A stretch of 64,000 nt of DNA from Kappaphycus alvarezii. Taxonomy: Eukaryota; Rhodophyta; Florideophyceae; Gigartinales; Solieriaceae. This document shows positions 10,790 through 20,509 of the stretch, piece by piece; the first letter of the stretch is position 1; each line of letters opens with the position of its first letter. The stretch covers positions 1,240,001 through 1,304,000 of the forward strand of contig NADL03000534.1 in NCBI GenBank assembly GCA_002205965.3, written 5' to 3'. Below the pieces are notes generated by a model that was not told the DNA's origin, searched no databases, and saw only the letters and a program-made list of their open reading frames with translations. The position numbers and the translations under genes were made by a program.

Positions 10790-11478
10790 TTGTAACTGGA
10801 CTCTCTACAGGGGCGAAAAAACCTTTCACCTGTCTTTAACACATTTGAATTATCTCCTCAAAACCACTTCGACACCACAGTGTCCAATCATTACAACCTC
10901 CCTCAAAATTTCCATGTGTATGCAGAGTTATTCTTTTGGGCCCTGTCACAGTCTGAAACTTGATGGATTGCTTCCGCTTGTGCCCATTGTAGGCTACAAG
11001 CTGCAATGCCAATTACGGTACCATAAATGAACTCGAAGCAGTTCTTGAGGCCATTTAACTTTGATTGGATACTCTCTGTGTAAGTTTCAGCACGTCGATG
11101 AAAAATTTGGTAAGATAATCCCACAGATAGTAGATTTTGCCTTGTCTTTCGCAAATAGTTCACATCCTCCAAGAAAATATTGGATAGCCGAGACGAATGC
11201 TTATTAATAAAAACTTCAAAAATAGACCTCCGTGGCAGAGTAGGCAATCTACACATCATAATGTGGCATAAAAGTAACGGGTCTACAGCATAACGGCTTC
11301 TCCTGGTTGCTATTTGTTGTAGAGTCCTACCGATCACATCAATTACTTTGCCTATGCGTTGCTTTTCAAACCAGAAGATGCTTAACCTGTCCCTATTACT
11401 CTGAGAATTAAAGGAAAAGGAGAAGTTGGATAAGCTAATTCTGTAAGTAGCAGGTAGTCCACGCCCAATTTGACGCAT
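10790..11478 (-). pseudogene. second PIF/Harbinger transposase remnant
   Basis: The 191-codon minus frame shows DPLLLCHIMMCRLPTLPRRS, then FEVFINKHSSRLSNIFLEDV. This matches the N-terminal helix bundle of algal and fungal Harbinger-type DDE proteins, with an H-x3-CRL block and F-x3-hS-x2-L. It ends near KNCFEFIYGTVIGIA, where the usual FIDGT first-Asp motif has Tyr instead of Asp. In the next frame YNGHKRKQSIKFQTV, the motif that follows in this family, is still readable at about 10960-11010. So a frameshift and a lost catalytic residue are both present. It represents the part missing from the remnant at 1307-1901; the two may come from related copies. Confidence 0.7.
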
Positions 11479-11499
11479 ACAAATTTGTTAGCGACTGTC

Positions 11500-12885
11500 T
11501 TCATCAAAGATGTGGAGCAAAATGAGGATTGGCTGTTCGGGTGACGGCTTTTGCGATTACCAGGAGGACAACTCTCCAGTTTCGAAGTTTTTCGAAGCGC
11601 TTGTTCTGACTGAAGTCCTTCTGAAGACCCATTGTCATGTTGGGATGGATACGAGTTGACGATAGTGTCATCGAGTGCTAGCTCCCACTTTTATACTCAT
11701 TCTCTCATAAATGCAATAGCCGGCGTAAATTTCTGCTCTGCATGCTTGAGAAAAAAACCTCATTAAATTTGACTTTTCGAGAGTTGTCAACTTTCTCACA
11801 AGTCCAAATTTATTTCAGAATTTCTTAAAGCGTAATTTTTCTAAAATTGCCTCCATAATCGTAAATGGATGCCCTTTGAATCGCGAGGTGGGGTAAGTAC
11901 GACTGATGGAGGTCTGAACTTGTACCCCGGGGAAGATCCTGCTCTATAACAAGGTATAATGTACAGAAACATACAGTAAACTGCCTTACAAATGGCATTG
12001 GGACCACAAATTGTGCAATCACGCTCCAGTACATGGTGATAAGCATAAAAGCCGCCAAACAACACTGTAGGAGCTACCTTGTCATTAAATGTTTGGCTTT
12101 TGGTATTATTTAGAGCTTTTTGATTTTCAAAGTTGCCTATTTAAATGGAAACAAGGGGACTCGGGCCTCGACAGCACCTCATTATCCCCAACACCACTAT
12201 CAAACCAGAACTCGCGGCACCAAACCCAAGCCACAACCACCCGAAATAACTTGCTTCCCTCCTGCTTGTGAACCTCAAAGCAGTGGCGTCATTTGTCCCC
12301 TTGTCTTGACAGTGCCCATATATAAATTAAAGGGGGAAATTGTCCATTAAACTGCCATTTTCACTGGTCTTCTTGGACTTTTGGTGCTTCGCTCGAATTT
12401 CAAGGGGACAATACCCCGTTTACTGCTTCCATTTGAAAACATTCGCGACCCTTAAAGGGAATGACAATATGGATACGGAATGCTCTAGGGACCCACGAAG
12501 ATCCCTGTTCGTACAGAAATCCGCTGTGGCAGGAGGGAGCGAAAGTACCAATAGCGAGTCTACTGAAGTTACAAAGGAATAAAACAAGTAATTTTCACTC
12601 TTACGTATTAAACAAGGCATCAAATTATAGATGGAGAAGCAGGAGAGGCGGCCGCAAACTCTGGATCCGAGCGCAGCTCTGTCCAGATCAGATCTTGTTC
12701 GCAAATCGCCAGTCGCCTGAAGCCGATCGAACGAGACTGGGAGCCATTATTCATCCCTCCCATCGTACTACAGGCTTTAGGATATTATTTTGTTGCTACT
12801 ACCCCCGAAACTAACCGCAGGCTAGTCTTGCTTGCACTAACAACTAAAATATCCTGACGGACAGCGAACGGAGGGAAGTGAGAAA
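11500..12885. other. no recognised gene
   Basis: Short frames only. A plus-strand FKVAYLNGNKG near 12125 is reminiscent of the copia RT motif but stands alone, so I do not call it. Confidence 0.4.
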
Positions 12886-13161
12886 ATGAAGAGGAAGCAG
12901 CCATGTTATTTCCACACCTGCGACAAAGCATTTGGCAGTAAAATGCAGCATACGATTCGCGCAACAGGCGTAAAGTATAAGGGAGTAAAGGTAAGGCTGA
13001 AGGACAGTAAGAAACCGCGGCGGTGCAAATCCTGCGACCTACATTTCACTCAGGAAACTGACCTGCAGGCCCATCTCTGCGGCATGAAACTTCGTAGGAA
13101 GCTCTCCTTCCTCATTCAAAAAATGAATTTTGATTATTCTTTTTATGAATTGAACTTCTGA
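12886..13161 (+). CDS. small basic zinc-finger-like protein
   Basis: The 91-residue frame has two Cys/His clusters: CYFHTCDKAFGSKMQH near residues 6-21, and CKSCDLHFTQETDLQAHLC near 44-62. The second follows Cys-x2-Cys-x12-His, the left half of a C2H2 finger, and ends in His-x-Cys rather than the normal His-x3-5-His. The protein is very Lys/Arg-rich. It lies just upstream of decayed gypsy sequence and could be a transposon-borne finger or the remains of a host finger gene. No family assignment beyond the cysteine pattern is possible. Confidence 0.4.
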   Translation: MKRKQPCYFHTCDKAFGSKMQHTIRATGVKYKGVKVRLKDSKKPRRCKSCDLHFTQETDLQAHLCGMKLRRKLSFLIQKMNFDYSFYELNF

Positions 13162-13171
13162 GTACATGGTG

Positions 13172-13979
13172 TTAAAGACAGGGTAAAGCAATAGAAAATA
13201 ACCTAAAAACAACAAAAAATGATTGATGAACCTCCAGTAATTGCAGAAAACGGCAGCGATATAGAACTCTTGTGGAATAATGTGTTTTTACGTATTTCGA
13301 AAAAATGATAATAGAGGGAGAGGATGACCTAGAAAAGAATTGAAGCGTTGCGGTTACTTTGCTAAGATGCATTTGACTTTTATTATGAAATATTTGTACA
13401 GGAATATTCATTCAGAGAGTATGCAAAGAAATATGAATAGGAAGAACAAAGAATCATAGCAAAGGTTATGGCTCCAGAGAACTCCCGGAAAGTCATAACG
13501 AAATGCCTGGAAACGGAATTTTCTATCAGCGATATCTCATGGTCGCTTCAAAATTTCGATAGTCTGTAAGTAAAGATTGGGTTATATGACAGGGCGAACT
13601 TCAGAGTTTTAAGCTGGACCTCCTGTTACCATAGTGAGGTGGAACATTTTGTTGCCTTTAGGGGTCCAAATGACAATAAAAGGATAAGATAATCACTAAA
13701 AGAATTTTGGTTCAATCATGTAGGTTTAATGGGCCCCGTTTCAACAACTCGGGTCCATAAATCAGATCTATTCAGCTCATGGTGTGCCAGGATGCTCTTT
13801 AATATCTAATGCTAATTACATACTTTGGCAGAAGATTTATTAATACTCACTTTGCGCAAATATAAAAGAAAGAAAACAAATAAAGGCACTAAAAGGACCA
13901 CAAATTGGCAATATTGAGCACAATTTTTTTGTTTTGACTGCAGGAAACCGAGAAAACGGGCGAAGCGCTGGCTGCAGAC
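13172..13979. other. probable decayed gag region, no intact frame
   Basis: Plus-strand residues between about 13440 and 13800 are protein-like and lie directly upstream of the zinc-knuckle remnant, so they may be the body of a Gag. Stops and frame changes prevent a CDS call. Confidence 0.3.
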
Positions 13980-14092
13980 ACCAATTGTTCTCTTTTTCAC
14001 AAGTTAGGACATATAGCGGCCAATTGCTGCACCCACGTGAGAAAACAAGGTTTTTTTAGGCAATACGGACACGAAAGAGGAGATTGTGTAGA
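13980..14092 (+). pseudogene. Gag zinc-knuckle remnant
   Basis: The frame reads CSLFHKLGHIAANC, a CCHC knuckle (Cys-x2-Cys-x4-His-x4-Cys) in which the second Cys has become Phe. Fifteen residues later QYGHERGDC preserves the second half of another knuckle with its first Cys pair lost. Two knuckles in tandem are typical of gypsy Gag and are also present in the complete element's Gag at 31535-33208. Confidence 0.6.
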
Positions 14093-14568
14093 ACTTTACG
14101 GCATTTGAGGAGTGCAAGCCACCAGTAGAAGCATTGAACGCAAAAAAAGGCTAGCCGACGATTATGTCGGGATAAAACAAGCGCGGTGAAAGATTGTGCC
14201 GGAAATCCAACCTTGAAATTACTCAACTGCTGCTCTAGTTTATAAAACTCCCTTCCAGAGGAAAATGGTCCAAGCTTGCATCAGAAAGATAAAGAAAAAC
14301 TTTCGAGTCGGTCTGAGCTGGGTACTATTCGTCAGTTTCAGTAATATGTGAGCCTTTGTGATGGTCTTGTGAAATTTTCAAATGATATCTGTAGACTCAC
14401 CTTAGATCGACTACTATGAGGGGATATTGACGAATCGAAGATAGTTATTCGTAGTCTCAATTAAATATCTGCAGGAGCGAGACAATCCACGATTACTCTG
14501 ATGGACCACCTACAAAATGACTAGAATCCGGACAGACTCCCTGGTTGGCCAAATTGTAGGCGTGAGAC

Positions 14569-14760
14569 ATGTTGGCTTGGGTTTTTATGGATTCAGGTGC
14601 CATTTTGGAGGTTTTGTCGAAAGAGTTCTTAGAATGGCTCTGTTTCCCAGGAGAAACAAATCTCGCGCTAAAAGTTACTAATTGGGTTTTTGTAGGGTGT
14701 TATGATTCTATGTCAAAATTTTCTTCATCTTTTGAGGACTTCAAATTACATTTTTATTGA
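14569..14760 (+). pseudogene. retropepsin-like fragment
   Basis: The 63-codon frame contains VFMDSGAILEVLSKEFLEWL. Asp-Ser-Gly-Ala is the active-site motif of retroviral-type aspartic proteases and is followed by the expected Leu/Ile-rich strand. It sits 480 nt after the knuckle remnant, as in a gypsy polyprotein. The rest of the domain is not recognisable. Confidence 0.5.
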
Positions 14761-15402
14761 CTAGTGTTTGAAAAAATCTTTTTCGACATAATTATCTAAA
14801 TATCTACTTCGAAGTCAATAGAGGCTCTTATGGACTTCGACATCAACCCAGTCTTAGTCAGTCCAGAAAAAAGGAGGATTTAGTTCCGCTATAGCTTTGC
14901 TCTCGCGAAAGATAGATGATGCAGAGAGGTGCGGATATGACTCCAAGTGAAGACTTTATACGGGTTCTCAGATTTGTTTACTGACGCCTCGGAACTCGAA
15001 TTTGAACTTGTGGTGACCGTCACTAGGGATAAGAACTCATTGGATAACCAGCTTCATGATGGTAATTTCCGATGACTGCATAGCCTGATGCGTCAGATAG
15101 GGTTTTTTCGATGGGAGTCAAACAAAAGAGAATCTTTGTGCTCTCAACGCTCGTCTGGGACACCTTCCCTAAAAGATTTAGAAGGAAATAAGAGGCAAAT
15201 TACGGGAACTGGGGTAGTTGCGTTTAACACGAAGAATCCGCGTCCTGTTTCCGATCCTATTACTTACGGGTTCGAATTAAAAGAAATGACACCAATATGC
15301 CACCGTACGTTTATATCGGCCCCAAACCACTACGAAATAATACGAACAAAATAGATGATACGCTAAGGGCAAGAACAATCACTCCAGCAGCATCCAAATG
15401 AT

Positions 15403-15830
15403 CAATTTCGGTGGTAATTGCTCAGTTGAAAGATGGAAGACCTCGTTTCTGCATAAAATACTGTGCCTTTACAAAGAAAATGAAGGCCTAAATATGACCA
15501 CTGCCCCTAATAGAAGAGATATCTAACAAATTGTGAGAAGATCTGGCCTTCAGAGGCTTGACTTGTTCGTTAGCTACTGGAAAGGTGGCATAAGTGAGAG
15601 CGGTAAATAAATCGGAACCTCTTTGTGCCGTTAGGTACATTTCACGTGGAGGTAATGACATTCGGAATTATGAACACATCGCTAAAATTTCAGAGAATCA
15701 GGGAGAAAGATTTGTACAATTCCCGATTGCCCGAATCTACAGTGTGCATTACAGTAATTGAGCAGTTCAGAGCTGGACCGTAATTATATGAAGTTATAGG
15801 ATTTAGTCCCACACTATTTTCTACAAAAAA
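15403..15830 (+). pseudogene. gypsy reverse transcriptase remnant A
   Basis: Near 15427 the strand reads LKDGRPRFCIKYCAFTKKMK, then stops, then PLPLIEEIS. This is the KKDGxxRxCxDYRxLNxxT...PxPxIEEh block of gypsy RT. Near 15640 it reads GTFHVEVMTFGIMNTSLKFQ, matching GTFEFxVMPFGLxNAPxTFQ. At least three stops and two frame changes separate these. The YxDD motif is not found. Confidence 0.7.
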
Positions 15831-16589
15831 AATTTAAGGAATATACTTCACAGGTGGTGAAAAGAAAAAACAAGCCTAACAGCTGCATGGTCGTTTAAGT
15901 GTCGGGAATCGGGAATTGTCAAGACGGCTTTTTATTAATTTTGCTGTCAAATATTGCGCCATGGGTTTATCTATATGCTAGGGAATCAGAAAATTTCAAA
16001 TAGAGTATACTTCCTGCTAGGATGAGATATATGAGGAATATGGTGAAGGAGGAGGAGAATGGGGACTTCACCATCAAGTACGTGACCGACGTTGAAAATA
16101 TTCTCTTCGGCGGCAAATCCCCGTGGAAGATAGCTCCGACTGGTTTGAAATCGTCTCTGTGGTCAAAGTCGTTGGCGCTATCGACGTTGTGTCCTCTGCA
16201 GCAGCCAAAACAGAAGGGAGAAAGATATTAGAGAACAAAGGATAGACTGCAGAAAAATAAAAGCGATCTGCAGCTCGCTATTCCACGTTAGTACATGTTC
16301 ACTAGCTGCACGAATTGTCTTTAGAACTTTAAAATGGAACAAAGCGACGCGGAACAACAGCGAGCCTCACGCACCTCCACAACAGCCCTTTCCAGTCCGC
16401 ATGAGTCGTACACGGACACCAAGCGCGGTCGCTTGGCTACAAATGAGAATATTATCCAAATGCAAACGATGATTCGCATCGGGAGAAATAGTATTTTGCC
16501 CGCTGTAACGGTGGAGTGGGATAAGGAAAAAAGAGTACAGACGTTTAGGCGCGGTCACAAGTTTCATGAGTCGTGAATTTTTTACTGAT

Positions 16590-17581
16590 TTATTCGTAGA
16601 AGACATGGGAATTCGCTGTGTTCTATCTCTCGTCAGCCTATCGAACCGCTGCGGAACTGGAACTGCAGAAGTACGCCACTCTTAACTCTACCGTCTTCAA
16701 CGTCAAGGCCTTGATCTTGTGCGAGTTTTCTCCCCAAGGTTCCACTACCCTCGCCATGAACCCTGGTTCAACAACCTAGTGGTGTAATTCGGCCCGTTGC
16801 CTTGACTTTTCAATTGACACCCTCACGTTTCGCGCCATGTCGGTGATAATCTCAAAGGCGTTCAATGTAACTGCCCATGTCTGTACTGCTCTCTCCAATT
16901 CTCTCAGTACTTTGAGTCCTCCATGGTGCGTTGCGAGAGCATTCTCCGTCAAATGGACTCCCGTACGAGTCCCGCTGAGGAGCAATTACAAGGCATCGCG
17001 ATGACTGCAGCGTATTCACTAACGACCTTTAATGCGGTCTCATATGGTGATCCCAACGAATTGAAAGCTAGAGGCGCAAACCTAGTCTCGATCGCCCAGG
17101 AATAGTTATTGCTCGCAAGGGCTGTCTGCGACTTTGTTGGCCCGATATCTTATCTTCTCTTTCTCTGCTGGATTAATTACCGCCCTCCCTTATTTCGCTC
17201 CCATATCTCGTGCGCTTTCCTGGAGTGGCGAAATAGCAGTGATTTCATGCGCTACCTGCAGAAGAGGGATAAACTCGTTACTTCGTGTCCCAGGTCCATC
17301 AGGATATCTGGCGGTCCCGCATTCAATCCTAACAGAAGGGAAATTTACGGCGTTTTATTGCTTAACAATTGTGGTTAGTTGTTTCGTGATTGAGTTAGTG
17401 AAACTAGCAACACGTACTTCACCTCGTGCTGAACGCCGACTCCCTCTGCTTTGCACAGCTCTCTAGCAAGTATTCCCGTCTTGGCAATTCGCCCATTGGT
17501 CCATACGAGGCCCCTTTTACGGCACATAAACCTGCCGCTTGGTCTCCAGGCGTCTCTTAATTCTCCAGCGTGGTACTCCAC
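16590..17581 (-). pseudogene. unidentified protein-like remnant, opposite strand to the gypsy cluster
   Basis: On the minus strand between the two RT remnants, consecutive frames read like one decayed protein. At 17581-17375 I see YHAGELRDAWRPSGRFMCRK; near 17330-17200 PSVRIECGTARYPDGPG; near 17070-17000 SLGSPYETALKVVSEYAAV; and at 16985-16776 THHGGLKVLRELERAVQTWA. I recognise no family. Orientation opposite to the gypsy pieces suggests an independent insertion of about 1 kb. Confidence 0.35.
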
Positions 17582-17824
17582 AGTACACTACCTCGTGCAA
17601 TACGAACTGTTGCCCATCATACCTTAACACAAAAAAATTTTGGACCCCCCTTCCAGTGGAGTCTAGATTTATAGTCGCTTTCAGGATTCTGTGAGCTGGT
17701 TCAAAAGAACTGTAAAGTATTCAGTTCCACATAAAGTGGCAGGTTCAGGAAAGTCCTCCTGAACTGAAACACAATTACTTCACAAAATTAAAAAGCATCG
17801 AAGCTCCAGGAAGGGAATTGCTCA

Positions 17825-18560
17825 ATGCGGTGGTCGGCGCCTTATTCGATTTCTGCCACTCAACAGTTTCAGTCGCGCATTTATTCAGGATTACACTCCA
17901 AAATCATCCATCACAGGGGGCTTCGCCTAATTCAAAAGCAGGAACACTTCGCTTACGAAGAGTTGAACAAGTTGATGGCGGCCGGAATAATCAAATCAGT
18001 ATCAACTGAGTCGTCATTTCCGGTAGTTATAGCAACAAAAAAGGACGGTAAGCCCAGCGTCTGTATATCCTACCGGATAAACAACCAGACAATGCAGGCC
18101 GATAGCTGGCATTATCCGAGGAAAAAAAGAGCTTTAATTAGTTCTACGGAGCGAAGGCGTTTAACTGTCAGTATATAGTTAGAGAATATTTCCAGGTACG
18201 TCGGGAGTAATCCTGTAAGGAAAAGACGAGCTTTTTATACAGTTTTGGAACCTTCAAGTTGAGCTTTTCCCATCCTGCTCATGAAAGAGGGGTCAACGCT
18301 CCGAAGTATCATGGATCATGTTCTATCTGGCTTGTAATTCTTCCATGTTTACTTGAAATACATGATTGTTTTATTCATCTCTGTGGAGGAGCATCTGGGA
18401 CACGTTTGGGTCGCCATATATTTTACCTCTAAGTACAATTTGAAGCTTTAACTGGCCAATTTCCAACTCGCTCAGGGCAGATCGACCTCTTAGGCAACAA
18501 AATCGACAAATTTGAGGTGTTTATGGACCCGAAAATAGTAACAACATTCCAAGGCATCAT
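17825..18560 (+). pseudogene. gypsy reverse transcriptase remnant B
   Basis: The 117-codon frame at 17825-18178 contains ELNKLMAAGIIKSVSTESSF, PVVIATKKDGKPSVCISYRI and MQADSWHYPRKK, the N-terminal finger of gypsy RT. Further on, in changing frames, come GTFKLSFSHPAHERGV, VYLKYMIVLFISVEEHLGHV (the YxDD region, with the two Asp lost) and LLGNKIDKFEVFMDPK, which matches the FLGHxIDxxGVxxDPxK thumb motif. It is clearly inactive. Confidence 0.75.
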
Positions 18561-18769
18561 AGGTCACAGAGAATTGACTCTCGCCTATAGTTTTCTATAT
18601 TTGGACAGCTTTTACGTTCAAAATATCAAACAGTTTGAGGTGAAAGCAGCCGTACTGCATTCATTTCATTTGAACAGGAAGACATTAGCGCGAAAATAAG
18701 TGGAAGCATAACAGCTTCGGACGTTGAAACATACTTTTATTTCTTCCAGGACTGGTATATAATGAATTT

Positions 18770-19075
18770 TTTAGGCACTTCGTCTTCAAAACTGATGCGT
18801 CTACCAATCACGTCGGCGGAGTTCTGTCAAAGAAGCAGGAAGGCGAAATTCACTACGTTCAATACGAGATACGTAATATGAACCCCGTGGGGAGGAATTA
18901 TTGAGCTTGCGAGCGAGATATATTGGCATCGGTATTTTGAATACGTAACTTTCGCGTTTTTCACTTGTCTGGCCATCCCTTCGGCTTATCGCTGACCACC
19001 AGTCATTCAAAGACATATTTTTCAGGAAGAATATACAAAGAAAATTAGTGTGCGGGCCCGAATTTCTAGCTGAGC
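18770..19075 (+). pseudogene. gypsy RNase H remnant
   Basis: Plus-strand residues read KTDASTNHVGGVLSKKQEGE, then IHYVQYEIRNMNPVGRNY, a stop, ACERDILASVF, and FRVFHLSGHPFGLSLTTSHS. These match the gypsy RNase H order TDAS...GAVLxQ...RxMNxxExNYxxxExExLAhVxAhxxFRxYLxGxxFxLxTDH. The first catalytic Asp is kept; the TDH Asp is lost. Confidence 0.7.
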
Positions 19076-19369
19076 ACAACTGTATTACTCGTACAGTTTC
19101 AAGAAGAGGAATAGTTCTGAAGATGAGATTTCAAGTCCGGCTATTGAGATTGAAGTCGGGACAGATCTTAATGAAGGGGATCTCCTGATAGTCTTGGGTC
19201 TCCTGAAGATGCAAAAAATGATAAGATGAAGCCACAAATCGCCGTGGCTCACCGGTACTTTTCCACTGAACATGTCTCCTACGCTCCCCGAGAATTGGGT
19301 AAAGGTCAAAAGAGCTCCCAAGAATCTGATGGTCTGTTATGGGCATCTTTTGCAGTATGAAAAAATGTC

Positions 19370-20506
19370 AGAAGATTTTCGCCGAAGAGACTAAAATTAA
19401 GTACATTCTGAAGTTTATTCAAGATAATGTAAGCCATTGGAACGCCGGAACTACGCTCAAGATTATCCGGGAAGCGCTTTTGGTAGACTATGAAGGCATC
19501 TGATATCTATGAGTGCGTATGATCCTGCGATACCTGCCAGTGGACGCGTGCAATTCCGCAGCACGTTAAAATCTTTGGAACAATGCTCTAGAGGCTCTTT
19601 TAGACACACTCTAAGGTATTTTCTCAAAAAATAACATGTTTGCAAGTACGCAATAACTTTTTTGATTAATCAAAAAATAAAAATCCATTAAATCTTATTG
19701 GCCTGGCATGGTACCATGCATTATTGTGTCATTCCGTTAGTATAAGGAGCTAATTGCGCGCAAAATACAACAATGATAAATTTATAAATTGACCAATGCC
19801 TGCAAGAGTAGTAGGGCTAAATAATGCCGATATGCGCTCATTCAAACTATAAGTTACCAAACTATAATTTACCGTGCATTATTTTGAATTACTGTACATT
19901 TGATACATTTAGCACAGAAAAACAGAACTTGAGGTAACATTTTCGTTCCTAATCAATGAATATGACTGTTTTTACTTGCATGACTTGAACGAGGATTCAT
20001 TGCTTTTAGACGATAATGTACATTATCGTCAATGAGAGTATCAATCAATAAAAGCCAAGGACACAGTGCTTGTTATCGATATAGAAGATATCTATATGTC
20101 TAAACTGGGCAAGTATAGGTAATGACGAGGATTGGCTCAAAATGTCCACCATCTTTAGAACACAGTACATATCTGCAGTGCGATTTGACTTTACTTGTTA
20201 TGTCCCCATGAATTAAACACAGGGAGGCACCTTTTAGTTAGAAACAACTTTCTCCCTCAATTAGTAACAAAATTCCCGAAATTGGAGGCTAAAGACGCCA
20301 AACAAACACACAGTCATTACCCAAAAGTGAAGACAAAAATAAGGGACGAAAAAAAGCACTTTCAATCTTTAAAGTTCTTGAAAGTACGGGAATGCATCGC
20401 GTCAGTAAGACTTTTTCGCAATCAGTTCTATTTCACTGGTATCACTTTAGAGTATTATCATGGTACAAAAGTTGCAAGTACAAACTTTGGCCGCAAAGTA
20501 GCATGA
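19370..20506 (+). pseudogene. gypsy integrase remnant
   Basis: Near 19400-19540 the residues DNVSHWNAGTTLKIIREALL resemble the HHCC zinc-binding segment before the catalytic core. The frame at 20195-20506 (HELNTGRHLL, then KVKTKIRDEKKHFQSLKF) resembles the segment after the core where SPxELxxGRxP is followed by a Lys-rich helix. The D,D,E core between them is too decayed to read. About 600 bases in between show only stops and AT-rich sequence. Confidence 0.45.
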
Positions 20507-20509
20507 TCA

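Larger units (their letters stand above)
13980..20506 (+). mobile_element. cluster of heavily decayed Ty3/gypsy retrotransposons
   Basis: On the plus strand I can read, in order, a Gag zinc-knuckle remnant (13980-14092), an aspartic-protease-like block (14569-14760), a first RT remnant (15403-15830), then a second RT (17825-18560), RNase H (18770-19075) and integrase pieces (about 19370-20506). Two RTs 2.4 kb apart mean at least two elements or one insertion into another. No LTR pair could be seen. Stops and indels are dense, far more than in the element at 26.5-33.6 kb, so these copies are old. Confidence 0.65.

Noticed and set aside
12089-12350. Copia-like FKVAYLNG near 12125
   Set aside because: A single short match without any other copia motif nearby; likely chance.
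14960-15080. RNase H-like FTDASELEFELVV before the RT remnant
   Set aside because: Wrong order for a gypsy element and only one short motif; not enough for a call.
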